Assembly (NCBI GenBank): GCA_037179335.1
Contig: JAKZHN010000063.1
Location: forward strand, 23,122 to 87,121
DNA: 64,000 nt
Reading direction: 5' to 3'
Source of the DNA: Cyclaneusma minus
Lineage: Eukaryota; Ascomycota; Leotiomycetes; Marthamycetales; Marthamycetaceae
Positions 32,579 through 44,900 of the stretch are shown here, in pieces. Numbering within the stretch: the first letter of the stretch is position 1; every line of letters begins with the position of its first letter. The notes under the pieces are model-generated. The model saw nothing but the letters and a program-made list of their open reading frames with translations, was not told the DNA's origin and searched no databases. Made by a program: the position numbers and the translations under genes.

Positions 32579-34178
32579 GGTCTGGACAAGTTGGAAAGTA
32601 CGGAGCAAAGCTGCAAATCTAGTACCGGATCAGTTTAGCACTCAGACACTTTGTAACTTTGGAAGTCGAAAGTAAAACTTGGAGTTTCAGAAATTGCCAT
32701 TGACGAGTTAGTATTATGCACCGGGGTTGGGTTACTAGCGATTGTTGTTTCATGTTTGGCAGTCTTGCAATTCGATACTACTTACTGGCTAGTGCCTCCT
32801 GCCTAGTGCCTAGACTCCTAGTAGTAGTGACTACCTAGTGGGTGTTCCTAAAGCGACAATTGCCAATTTGAAGTCGCCCATATCAGAAATACATTGATGT
32901 CAATTGTCAAACGAAAATCCGAGGAGTTGAAGAACTAGGTACCATTGACACCTTCGTCGTCTTAGGGTTGGCACTCACGTGGGTACTGGCAAGAAGATCT
33001 CCCGAAAGACCGTTTGCATTGATGGTGCATGGACGAGGATAATGAGGCGCTCACAGGGCTACCCGGAAATGGCGTGAAATCCGAGCCATGGAGTTGCAGG
33101 TCATGTTCTTGCTGAAGGAGGCGTTTGATTCGGACAGCGAGGAGGAGAATGAATAAGGGTAAATGCTGACTGGGGGGGTCGTTTGGAAGATAGAGGGAAG
33201 TCTCGAGTCCGGAAGACGCGAAGCATCATGAATGGTTGTAGAACTTAGGAGTCAAGTACCTTAATGCATTTAGGTTCTACCCCGACTCTTCGCTTGAAAG
33301 TTTTGTAGGTGGCAGCTCAGAAGCCAAGTTTTATTTCGCCGTGATATTTGACACTCTCATCGGCTCAGCCTATGCGTGCTGGCCTGGTGGTCCTGGGACC
33401 AGAATCAAGGCGCATGGTACTACACGTTTAGATATTCACACCAGTCAAGTCACGGTCAAATCACAAGGTCAAGAGCACATGGTTTTTAAAATTAGCTTTT
33501 GATTTTTTGTTGCAGTGTGCCGGTACCTGTGTCCGAGCAAAAGGCGACAAATGTAGAAGTGGGCCAAGCCCATTCACTACCCATCGTCCCTTTCAGCCCT
33601 TTGACACAATTCGAGCCCCACCAGATAGCACAACGTGTATTGTGCATGACCCGTCCACCCTGAAGCAGCATTTCGCAGCGACGCCCAAGCAGAACAAACC
33701 CGCAAAGCACGCAAGCGCAAGTCTCAGAACGCAGAATGGGCCAACAGTAGAGGTTGGAGTACAAGCTGCACCCCACCTCGCAACAAGCTCTGTACTTTTC
33801 AATTGCCAACTTCCGAAAGCCCCCGAAACTTTTTTCAAGCACTTTCGCGATGGACACCTCAGGCCGTGGAAAAAGACGTAACTCCCAGGAAATGAAACTT
33901 GTTGGCGGAAATTTGTGTATCAGAACAAGAACGGACAGAGAATTGTGCAACGAAGCCGTGGAAATCTCGAGAGAAAGTATGAAGCGTTAGCGACATAAAT
34001 ACATGAGCGAGACGATGGTGAGAGCAGCCTCCATGCAATGTATGGGTTGATGCCACGGCGACAGATGCGGACAGCCTTGGACGCTAGTGCTATCCAAACA
34101 ACGAGGTTTGAATGTAGCACACACTCCAAGTAGAACTCGCAGGTATGTAGAGTAGACGGGGGGTTTCAGGAGACAGTT

Positions 34179-34213
34179 GACGGTAAACGGTAGACGGTAG
34201 ACGGTTGACGGTA
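34179..34213. repeat. Five tandem copies of a 7-bp unit
   Basis: The units are GACGGTA, AACGGTA, GACGGTA, GACGGTT, GACGGTA. The array begins 93 bp past the stop codon of the eIF4B gene and so probably lies in its 3' untranslated region, read there as TACCGTC repeats. Confidence 0.8.
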
Positions 34214-34305
34214 GGAGGTGACACGAAGTTCAGTCTTCTATTTGTCCAGTGTAAGAGACTATTCTTCTGATAACAGTCGTGGACGTAGAGTGACAAAGTG
34301 TGGTC

Positions 34306-36501
34306 TTAGGACGCAATGGCGCGGGTCGGGGCGTTACCACCACGGGCGCCCTTCTTGCTCTTGGAGACGGTGCTCCAGCCATCTTCTTCCAAAGCAGCTG
34401 TCTCTGAATCGACAGCAGGAGGGGTGACAGAGGGCGGCGGGGTACTGTGATTTGATCCAGTGCGGCCTCCGTTGTCCATACGGCCTCCACCACGTGGACC
34501 TCTGGGGGGACCATCTCTGCCGCGAGGACCTCTCGGGGTGTACTCACGAGGTGGCCTAGGTTCGCCGGCTGGTCGACGCCAAGCACCAGCAGTCTTTGGC
34601 TGCTCGATGCTGCGGACGACTTCCTTAGGCTTGACAGCCTTGTCATCCACGATGTCGCCGTTTTGATTCTCATCGCCCTTCGAACCAGCTGATTCCGCTG
34701 GAGACTCGACAACTTCGACCTTCGCGGCATCATCCCCGCTGTTCTCGCCACTCGCAGCCTTCTCAGCCTTGGCCTCAGCAGCAGCTGCCGCAGCAGCGCG
34801 CTTTTCTTCCTTGGCTTTCTCTTCGGCCTCCTTCTTTGCAGCAGCAGCTTGCTTTTCCTCCTCGATTGCGGCCAATCTCTTCTCCTCGATCTCACGCTCC
34901 TTAGCCGCAGTATCGACTGGACGGGCAGCACCGAATGGACTGGCCTTTGCGTCAGAAGTGGCAGGAGAAGCGTCATCCTTGGGTGCTTCCGAGACAGTAC
35001 GTTTCGCCAAGTTAAGACGAGGACGCATGGCGGGCGCGGGGGCAGCTCCAAGGGCGGGCGAAGTAGGAGCCTCGCTACCTTCGCGGGAAAGGGCAGGAGA
35101 TTTTGAAGCGGTATCAGGCTTCATTCTGGCACGCCACTGGTTGTCTTGCTCAGCAGCGGTAGGGGGTGGTGCGGGGCGCTCCTGGAATTCGCGTCTTGGG
35201 GGTCGGGAACCATCTTGCGAACCATGAGGACGGCCCTCGCCCCAGGCAGCCGGAGAAGCACGTCGGTCGAAGCCCTCGCCACGTGGACCGTCGTTGGTGC
35301 GAGGACGGCCACCTTCACGTGGACCAGTCGAACGTTCTTGCTGGGCAAGGGGTGCCAACGGGCCCTTTCGCTCCCAGTTGCCGAAATCGCGAACTTTGCC
35401 ATCGCCAGCCTCCATGTAAGAGTCACGACGACGTTCTCCACCAGCATCATCTCCGAAACCACGAGGAGCGCCATATCCTCCTCGTCCCGACATGCTTCCA
35501 CCCCCAGCACCACGACCAGGGAGGTCCGGCAGAGGGCCCTTGCGGCTCCAGTCGGTGATCTCGCGCGCCTCGGGACGTCCTTCACGGTCCTTCGCTAGAG
35601 CACAAGAAACGTTAGAAACAGAGCATTCGACAAACAAGCGACTGAACTTACGTGGTTCCGCGACACTGATTCTGACGTTTCGACCCTGGAAAGACATGCC
35701 ATTCAGGGTCAAGGCCTTCTTCAATCCAGTCAGGCTTCCGAATTCGACGTAGCCAAATCCTTTGGGCTTCATCTCGAATTTGTCCTCGATGATGCGCACG
35801 GTGGTACACTCGCAGTCGGCGAAAAAGTCACGAACATCTCCTTCGGTCGCTTCGAAGGACAGGTTGCCAAGGTGGACAGTGTAAGGGGGCTTGTCAGGCA
35901 AGGGGACCTCTTCGCGAACAGAGTATCCTGTAGGGATTGTGTCAGCATGTATCGAAGGCCAGGGTCCAGTCTTTGCTCGAGGAGGCTTACCACCAGCAGT
36001 GCCACTGCCATACGCTCCAGTGGCCGAGTTGTAGGTGCGGCGTTCTCCACCACCATATCCGGCACGAGAGTCTATCTATGTTAGCATCTGCGAGGTGCCA
36101 TGCGGCAAGCCAGACACAGCAAGCAGGACTTGCGCTGTCTTGGGAGGGAAAGCATACCGGCTGCAAACAAACTGTTAGCATGGAGGGCGCAAGTGGAGGG
36201 GATTTGGACGACACTTACAAACTGGGACATCCTCCATCTCATCGGCCCACGAACCAAGCTCTGCTAGCTGTCAGCTCACTGCTCACTCATCGCCAATTCG
36301 ATGCTCACTGGGAGCATGGCGAAAGCAGAGTGTCACTTACTCTCATCGGTCAAGAAGTCCCCGAGGGACATCTTCTGCTGGTCCTTCTTCTTAGGAGCTG
36401 TGAGACACAACACTGGTCAGCAACTGAGAGTCCCATGATGCAGCGCGTCTCTGCTTGCCAGGCACGTGGGGCAGCAGAGGTGAAGGAGGAAACTCACCCA
36501 T
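34306..36501 (-). CDS. Translation initiation factor eIF4B
   Basis: The model is complement(join(34306..35594,35652..35927,35991..36071,36158..36160,36219..36260,36341..36397,36498..36501)), 583 residues (582 without the 3-nt exon). Exon 1 contains only ATG plus one G. The N-terminus (MAPKKKDQQKMSLGDFL, then GSWADEMEDVP) is typical of fungal eIF4B. One RRM follows, with VHLGNLSF (RNP2) and KGFGYVEF (RNP1). Next are R/G/D-rich repeats with a recurring W-x-RKGPL motif (DWSRKGPLPDLP, NWERKGPLAPLA) like the repeated units of yeast Tif3 and S. pombe Sce3. An alanine/lysine/glutamate-rich helical stretch and a C-terminal PRGPRGRDGPPRGPRGGG region follow. The product should stimulate eIF4A helicase and mRNA recruitment to the 40S subunit. 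The gene is intron-dense at its 5' end only. Confidence 0.93.
36158..36160 (-). other. Possible 3-nt microexon (CCG) in the eIF4B gene
   Basis: On the minus strand CCG is flanked on the left by a 58-nt intron ending CTAAC...TTTGCAG and on the right by a GTATGC donor. That donor starts an 86-nt intron with its own CTAAC branch site and GATAG acceptor. Inclusion changes VPV-Y-SRAG to VPV-S-D-SRAG without a frame change; skipping uses one 147-nt intron. Confidence 0.45.
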
Positions 36502-36930
36502 GTTTGCGGCTTTTCTTCAGAATGCGCAAGGGAGATGGGCGCGTTGTGCAGGCGGGGGTTCTGTGTACAGAAAGGATCTTTCGGAGTTTGAGGCGAATTT
36601 CCAATGACTGGTACGAATACCAGGTGTTGTGGGGCGGGCGAGGTGAGATCAAATATTATTCTCGGGAGAGGGAGGATATGTGGTGGTGCGCTCAACCAGA
36701 AAGTATTTGCAAGCGCGGGCGCGGCTGGCTCGCGGCGATAAACTTGTGGCCGCTAGTAGCCGATAAGGGTATAGCGGCGGCAAATCCCTGCGAATCTGGG
36801 GCCGATACGAAAGCGAGCATCAGACGCTTGGAAATTTCAACACAGCACCTCTCACAAGCTCTCTTGGTACTCGGACTTGACCATTGGGACTTGAGCTTCA
36901 CCTCCGAATTTGCTAAAAATCAAGACCGAT
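36502..36930. promoter_or_regulatory. Divergent promoter, eIF4B and Tim17-like gene
   Basis: The 429 bp lie between two start codons on opposite strands. It contains no supported ORF. It probably holds both core promoters. Confidence 0.5.
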
Positions 36931-38034
36931 ATGACTTCGCAATCGCAGCTCCCGCCCCCGCCAAGGGACAACGGCCTGCCGCTGGAGATCATGGACATAA
37001 TAAAGCCTTCGCTTCACGTCGGAGGACTTGCAGGTGCGTCTGGACTCCTGGAACTGTTGTCAGCGGCTTTCTCTCCCTCTTCGGCTATATCATGAAGAAG
37101 AGAATCGCAACCCTGATTATGGAGATGCAGAAAGATTCCATCAATCTCATGCTTCTCTCAACTGCCCCCAAATTTCCGGATTGGTGCTCGAAAACTGACT
37201 ACGGTCCGAGAAAGGTTTCTCCGGCCTCACTATTGGCGCCTTTGGAGGTATCATGAGATCGAGTTCTCCGACCCTCTTTGCTCTGGCCTCCGGAGTCCAA
37301 TGGTTCACCCTCGGAAGCGTCTACACCGGTATGTATTCCAACCGCAGCACCCCTTGAACCATTCTGACTCCTCCAGGCTCCCGCACACTGGTTCTTGAAG
37401 CTTGGGGGAAGGACACTATCACCCCCGGGAACAAGATATCTGCTAGTACCATAGCCGGAGGTATCGCAGGAAGTACCGGAGGGCTTCTAAGTACGAGACT
37501 GTCCTGACAAACATTTGAGTATCACGTGTCTAATGCCAAACAGGGGGTCCGAAGAACATCTTACCTGGAGCAATCATATTCTCGCTCTTAGGTGCCGCCG
37601 GCCAGAAGTTCTACAACATTGCTGATGCTCGTCGTACCGAGCGGAGCCAGCTACCGGAATCCGAGAAAAAGGGGCAATGGCTAAATTCTCCGTGGAGTCC
37701 CATGAAGGTCCTCTCTGATGAGGAGTATGGAGAGCTGCTACAGGAGAAGTTATTACGAGTCAATGCGGAAATCGCTTTGCTGGATGAAAGTATTGAGGCT
37801 CTCAAGAATGAGCAACGACAAAGTGCGAAGCAGGCTGGCGAGATTGATACCTCGGGCAAAGAAAGTTCATCACAAGGGTCGAAAGGGTCGAGAGTTGCTT
37901 CTGCAGATTCTGCTGCATCAACGAACAGCCAGAGGCCCGCTACGACATCGACTTGGCTTGGATGGTTTGGGGGATCAAGTGCAGCAGCTACCGAGTCGAA
38001 AACTGGCGACAAAGGAAGAGAGCAGGAAAAATGA
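36931..38034 (+). CDS. Tim17/Tim22-like membrane protein
   Basis: The model is join(36931..37033,37215..37328,37377..37490,37544..38034), 273 residues. Introns have GTGCGT, GTATGT and GTACGA donors with CTGAC, CTGAC and CTAAT branch sites; all are in phase 1. The N-terminus is MTSQSQLPPPPRDNGLP, followed by four glycine-rich hydrophobic segments (LHVGGLAG, LTIGAFGGIMRSSSPTLF, IAGGIAGSTGGLL, IIFSLLGAAGQ) and the motif RGPKNILPG. This is the pattern of Tim17/Tim22/Tim23/Pmp24-family proteins, so a mitochondrial inner-membrane location is likely. The C-terminal 110 residues are a polar helix (SDEEYGELLQEKLLRVNAEI) and an S/T-rich tail with TSTWLGWFGG. I cannot name the orthologue. The symmetrical phase-1 introns fall between the glycine-rich segments. 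Confidence 0.85.
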
Positions 38035-38949
38035 GCTTGGTGCTTGTAAGATATACGTAGAGGGAATTGCTGGCGTTATACCTGTGAACCTTTGTGGTGC
38101 AGAGACAAAGGTACCTGTTTCTATCTAGTCGTGGATTCTTATATACCCAAGAGCCGGCGATGGAAACTGTTTGTCAGGACTGGACAGGACAGATAAAAAC
38201 AAACTCTTATGGAGGTTTGAATATGCTAAACAAAATTGAACAGTCATCGTCAATGGCAAAGTAGACGTGGGACCCAAGGCATTAGGAAATAAGAAACACC
38301 AAATCGAGAGCTGTGTCGTCGCCAAGCCCACTTATCATAAATCATGGTGGAGAACATATTCCCCATCAAACCCGGTGTGCCGGTTGTTAGATAGATTTCC
38401 AATGAAGAGCAAGTTGTAGAATTCAAGAAGCTTTCAGCTGTGAACATCAGTCCAAGCAATCAATATCAGCAGTCAATTTCAATACAGATGATTAATGTTA
38501 ATCTGCTCGGAGAATCCGTCTTAGCAGCCTCCGGGTGGATGCACATGTGTAGGTTTTCTAGAAGGATGATCTCTGCTTGGCGGACCGGGATGCATGGACG
38601 CTACATGTAGCACCCAATGTCGGGCTGAGGTGGGAGCAGCCCTTTGACAGTTGGGAGGCCGGACATGGCGGCATCGTCATCCGCCAATTTCACCACCCTC
38701 ACCATTGAAGCTGTCCGTCCATTGGCTTCGAACGAGAGTCCTCCACCCTGACACTCCATGGCTCAGCGATCATTGATTGAGAACACCATGAAGAGACCCG
38801 TGCCGGCGCATAGAAGCGACTGCATCTAGCAGCTTCGCGCTAAAGAACACGACGACCATTGAAAGCCGCCCGAGGCTCTGCATTCCGATCCTTATCCCAG
38901 CCAAACAGCTTCACGGCAAGTTGGCGATCTCGAGACTCGGGAGTCCGCC
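38035..38949. other. Intergenic region upstream of FMP27
   Basis: No gene is recognised. It holds the 3' flank of the Tim17-like gene and the promoter and leader of FMP27, including a possible 13-codon upstream ORF at 38788-38829. Confidence 0.45.
38788..38829 (+). promoter_or_regulatory. Possible upstream ORF before FMP27
   Basis: An ATG in good context (AACACCATGA) opens a 13-codon frame ending TAG, 120 bp before the FMP27 ATG. If it lies inside the leader it could lower FMP27 translation. The transcript start is unknown. Confidence 0.3.
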
Positions 38950-41900
38950 ATGGCGCCCTTCAATCTAAGCTTCATCTTCGGGGTGGCCCTTCTTGCCTAT
39001 TTCTCGAGCTTTATCGTCTTCGCCGTGATCCGAGTCCTTACCGGCATATCGATACAAAGAATCGGCTACCTCTCCCTGCGAAGGCTGGCATACACCCCTC
39101 GAGATGGCGTATTGATCGAAATCCGAGGATTCGGAATCAACCTGCATCGCCCAACTTTTGCGCAACCAACATGGATGAGTGTCGTCTTAACCGAACTGGC
39201 CGTAACCGTCGACTTGAAGGCCTTGGAGGGAGGACGGGATAGCAAGAGCGCGGAGGTCTTGAACGGGTCCTCGGGAAATAAGGGGTTGGGAATCCACGGA
39301 AACGAAAAGGATGCGACCGCGCAGAAGAGGTCTCGGTCACGCCAGAAAAGCTCTGAGCCTCCGAGGAGTAAGAGCTGGCAGCATTTGACCAACGTCAAAA
39401 ACAAAATAAAACGACTTCATCGAAGAATCGACTACATCCGCTGGGTCGATTTGGTCGCGAACAATTCGTCGGTCACGGTCAGCGATGTTGGCACAGTGCA
39501 AGTCGGCAACTTCACAATGGCAGTGGACACGCGTCGCAAGATGGTGGACCGGAGGCGCATGTTCTCCGGTCATAAGTCGGACCAGAGCGATAAGCGGCCA
39601 GCTGAGTGGATGTTCACTGTTCGGAGTGTTCTATTCACACCCGACGGTCGAGATTCGATCGAGATCCTAGATAACGCGACTCTCAATGTTCATGGTCTTC
39701 TTTACAACGAGCTGGACGGCTTGCGTGATGCCTCGATTTCCCTCAAGCTTGGCCGAGTCCAAATACCGGTTGATGATATCAGCCTATGTGCCTCGCGATT
39801 CATGGACCTTCAAAGAACCTATCGACGGCGAGAACATTCAGATGAAGGCTTGGAGGATTTCTCTATCTCCGAAATGATGGAAGAACTTGACAGACCAGGG
39901 AGCAGCCACGAAGAAGCACTTGTCCAGACAGTTTCTGACTCGAAAGAGTTCGTGAGCTCCATTCTACGTGGTATCAAAGAGGTTCAATTTGCTGTGAGTT
40001 ATGTTGGCATGACGAAGATGGTGCATTCTGTACGTCCTGCAGGTACCCCTATATACCTCAACGCCTCCATGAAGGAAATCGGTGTCGATCTCCATCGACT
40101 CGACCCGAAATCTGCTGCACACCGAATGTACTTCCCGCCAAAGACTATTGCTCACCAAGCCTTGGTTGCTGCCTTGTCAATCGCATTAGGTGTCGATGAT
40201 GGCCAGGGCAGACCAGAAAGGCTTGCCTACATCCCAATGGCGACCACGACCATTCGAACTACGTTGCCATCCAAGACCGTCGAGACCGTTGAAGATGGCA
40301 GCACGGATGAGCGGAATACAAATGTGTTATTTGCCAATGTAGTCATAACTTCGCCATCCGTCGATCTGGACCCCAAGCACCTCCCCCTGGTTTTAGCACT
40401 GGCATCGCCCAAGCCCAGAGCCAGGAAAGAAGCACCATCCGGAGGGCGCCATGTTCTGATATCTCGCTTGCTTCCGAAAGCCACTGTTAAGCTTTCAATG
40501 CATGAGCCGGTTGTGCGAGTTGCTCTCCCTGCGGTAGATCCAGACGCCGAAGCGGATGACTTCGATCTCCTCATCTCCTCGATATCTTCGGTATCGCTGG
40601 ACCTGGAGAGCTCACACACTGAGTCCGGTGAACTTAATTATGGGTTAGCCTCGACCCTTAGAGTGCAATCGAATGACCTGTACTATCAAACTTCTTCGAA
40701 TTCACGCTTTGATCTCCTGGAAATCGAGTCCTTAGAGGTAAAGGTGAATGTTACTGCGGAGCCCGAGGTCCGTGTTGGAGTATCTGCAAACCTGCAGACA
40801 TTCTCTATCCACATGATTCGTCCAGAAATCAGCGAGGGGGTGCGTCAGATCGTGCGCCAGTTACGGACAAATGTTGAGCCCGACAAGAAAGCCCATCCTC
40901 GAACGGTTCGAGATCCCAATTTCATACGTGCTTTACCAGCATGGCTTGTCCATCTCCAATTTCAAGGCTCGGATTTCAGCGCAGAGGTTGCCGGTGTGGA
41001 TGCTGAGATCTCGGAAGAGACTCGAGGAGTCGCCCTTCAACTCGAGTCTTGGACTGCCGAATACCGTGCTCACCGTCTCGAGCCCGTCGAGAGGAAACAT
41101 TCCCGACGGAGAACAGGAAGCCGATCCGTAACTCCTGATACTGTTATGCTCAAAAGTCTCCCTCCGTCCCCGCGGATGAGGCATAACCACCCTACTGATG
41201 GCAGACGGCTAGCTGTTCACGTTCGAGGACTCGAGGCATTTGTTGTTGAGTCTGCAGAGAAATGGGAAGTCGATCCCTTTGTCTCCATCCCACGCTTCGA
41301 AGTTGCAGTTTCTACCTTGACCGACCAGCAAGGCCCTGTATTTCATGTCCATTCCCACGTCAGGACTCTTCTCTTCCAATACTCCCTATACCGACATTAT
41401 GCATGTGGCGTGGCGGCAACAGTCCTTAAACAAGCATTCGTCCGCACACAAGCAGACCAGACAGAGGCTGATAGGGTGCGGGCTAAAGCCGCGCAGCGAC
41501 CGTCTTTCCACAACTATCTTTCGCCTGTTAGCTCTCCACGGGACTACTATTACGAAGAAGCACCTGATTACCCCTTTGCCACGAAAGAGCTTGTGACAAT
41601 CGATATCAAGGCTTCGCTTGTCCAGATAAAAGCCCAAATGCCATCAGATCCACCGATGATGCTACAGATATACGGGATGGAGGCAGGGCGACATAGATGG
41701 TCGGGTCCATTTCTTCATGCAAAGTTGGTCCGTCTGTACGCCGAAGCACCCAGAATGAGACATGTCTGGGCAAGACTTCTTAGCATCAAAACTCTGCGTG
41801 TACATCTCCGTGAAACCAGGAGGAAGCTCGCTAATGGCGATCTCAAGGAGGAAAAAATGGTTGACGTTGGATCAGAAGCAATTCGTATTGCCGTACCCCA

Positions 41901-44900
41901 TCAATTGGTCTTTCACAAGATATCGGACAATATCACCAACACGATGAAGGCCGTGCAGCAGCTCCACCACCGTTTCCAAACTGGGACAAACGAATACATC
42001 CTGGAGAAGCGACCCGAAGGTCCTAAAAGCCTCCCCAAGATATCTATCCGTAGCCGGGCCTTACTGTTTGAGGTAGAAGACGGTGCGTTCGAGTGGAAGC
42101 TAGGGGTCATCTACAAAACAGGCTTGGTTGAACAGCAACAACGTCAGGCCCGTGAAGAGGCATTCCAAGTCAAAGTGCGAAAAATCGCAGAAGAACAGAA
42201 GGGGCGGGCGGCTTCGCGGCATCGCAACAGGTCGGCGCATCAGTCAGCCCGTGGCCGCCCCAACGGTGCAAAATCAAACATGAACCGAGCCAGAAGTGAT
42301 GATAGGGTCACCAAAAACAGAGATCGATCACCATCTGAAGTTCGAGGTCGACGCTACAGATATGATCCTGAGGGTGCTTGTGGAATCAGTGGGACTACCA
42401 AAGTGTCCGTCGAAGATGCGAGGCAAAGGCTGCTGATACTCAATGCCCAGAGTTGGAAAAAAGCAATTGACCACCAGTACGCCGCCCAAAAGAATGCTAT
42501 GCACGATCTACGTGGCGTCTTTTGGGGCCCTGACCGCGTACCCGAGGAGATGGGTGAATTGGAGAATATTCTTGAGGTTCCTCAGAGACCCGCTTTGATG
42601 GGGACTTTGATCAGCGATCTTCACATCGTAATAGACAAGCCTTCGTTCCCGATAAGCCAACTGCCCGACTTCATGCATCGGGTTGGTAAAGGAATGCCTC
42701 GGGATATGCAGTACTCGCTGTTAGTACCGATGTATGTCCAGATCAGCATGGGTGAAGCGAGAATGACACTGCGGGACTATCCGCTGCCTCTGCTTCATGT
42801 GCCGGCTTTGAAACCCGGTCAATCGCCCAGGCTTCCAGCTTGGTCGCTGAAGGCGAATTTTGTTGTTGCAGAGGAGTTCCGTGGGCCTGAATCTACTCGT
42901 CACGTCAAAGTCGATATCGTACCCCCAAATCAGCTGCGACATGATGGCACATCGACTGGAGGAGGCTTCGCAATTGATGTGCGCCGCACCGTATCGCCTG
43001 TCAAGACCTACTCAGAGATTGGCGTCGATATCAATACGGACTTCCCGACTCGTATAACCTGGGGAGCGTCATACCAACCAGCAATACAGGACATGATGAT
43101 GGTATTCGAAACCTTCACCAAGCCTCAGGTTGACCCTTCGGACCGCGCAGGGTTCTGGGACAAGATTCGCTTAGGGTTTCATTCTCGCGTCAATGTGGCC
43201 TGGACTGGCGACGGAGCCGTTCATCTGGTTCTGAAGGGAACCCGCGATCCCTACGTGGTCACTGGCAATGGCGCTGGATTCTTGATGTGTTGGCGAAACG
43301 ATGTACGCTTGAGCATACACAAAGACGACGATCCTAAGAAATTCATGACGGTGGATAGTGGAGAATATGTCCTTGCCATACCAGACTTCAGCCACCAAGC
43401 ACGCGTATCTCAAAGCGTGGGTAGTGGCGACGCCGACAGTATCGCCAGCACTGACAGCTACCGGCAAGGCGCTTTGTTCAGAAAGGTCATCATGAAGCTG
43501 TCTGGTAATGTTCAGTGGATGGCTGGGTTATGTTTTGAGCGAGACACTGATGACGGTAAACGATCCTTTGAGTTTGAGCCTCATTACAAGGTGGTCCTCA
43601 AAGAGCCTCGCTTTACCAAAGCCCCTCCCGGCAAGACCTATGATGCCTACCGGGGTTTCCGAAGCCACCACATCCACCTCTCTATCGCAATCAAGGCTCC
43701 TGTTGACCGCGACTGGTCGGTAACAAATACAGATCCATCAAGGAGCTACAACACAGTACATCTGACTCCGAGATTCTTCACGCATTTCTTTGCGTGGTGG
43801 CAAATGTTTGGAGGGACAATGGCTCTTCCAATTCGTCAAGGTAGCCTTTGGCCAGGGGTTGAGAAGTCGAGCAAAAAATTCGGTCGGCATTTGTCCACCA
43901 TCAAGTACAACCTCCTTCTAGCCCCGCTGTTCATAAGCCATATCTACAAGCACAAAGATGTCGAGGACTACACGGAAAACGTGACTTCGGCAACGGGAAT
44001 CAAGGTTAGGCTCGATAGCTTCATGCTTGACGTGCATCAAAGGCGGGAGTTCTTCAACACTACCGACAAGAGCAAAACCTCACGAGGTAAAGCAAGCGGA
44101 ATGAAAATGCATCAAGCTCAACTTGACCTACTCTCTGCAGACATCCGGGCAGTATCTGCTACCATAGCGGGCGCAACACCAGAAGACCTCAAGCGGGCTG
44201 CATCGACCTCGGCATTGCTTGCTCAAGAAGATGTACAAGCTACTGATCTCTCCTCGTTCGACATCCCCGACAACGACTTCAGTTGGATCGATATGGACGA
44301 TTTCGTTGAACTTGGCTGGATTCTGCCCTCCAAAGGCAATCCGGATACCCAAATCATGCCACTTGCATTTGCTCCTCGTTTCACGTATTTCCGTCAAACT
44401 GATCATGGTGATCATATTGATGGCGACGCTGACCGGACCAGCTCTTTTGGTAACGAGCCTACACATTATTGTATCATGAGCAAAGACGACGATCCGCGCC
44501 GTGTCCAGTGTGATCTCATCCAGGACAGGCTCGATCAGCTCGAGCAACAAGCTGCCGAGCATAAGCAACTTCTCGGTGAAGTCGAGATGAATGTCATCAA
44601 GGACAATGGCAAAACAGCGTCGTTGAAGCAGAAACTCGAGCAGATGAAACGCCATGACGACGTTTTAAGGGACAAGAAAGTATTCCTCGAATCTATGCTG
44701 CATCGCATGGCCCTTCGTGTTCACACAGACGATCGACGCGCCGTTCCTGATGGCGATGCAGATCGCGATAGCGATGGTGAAGTACCTCGTCCCAAAGAGT
44801 GCGACAAAGATACCGAGGGCATAGACTCGAACCCTGCCAAAGATTTTGCCAGTGACTTCAGTAATCGGTTCGTCATCCACAATATGCAGATGAAGTGGAA

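Larger units (their letters stand above)
32044..34305. other. 2.3-kb convergent gap, no gene recognised
   Basis: This lies between the 3' ends of RRP5 (+) and the eIF4B gene (-). Overlapping ORFs at 33492-33950 on both strands have no domain or splice support. It contains a short array of the ~19-bp repeat family (32478-32578) and a 7-bp tandem repeat (34179-34213). A CTAGTGCC-rich low-complexity patch lies near 32785-32855. Confidence 0.4.

Noticed and set aside
33492..33950. Overlapping ORFs of 152 (-) and 124 (+) codons in the RRP5-eIF4B gap
   Set aside because: Both strands are open over the same bases without motifs. A Cys-rich start on the plus strand (CAGTCVRAKGDKC) does not fit a Zn2Cys6 domain.
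34230..35051. Minus-strand ORF of 273 codons in the eIF4B last exon
   Set aside because: It is an alternative frame of the R/K/A-rich eIF4B tail. The true frame carries the RKGPL repeats and joins the upstream RRM exon.
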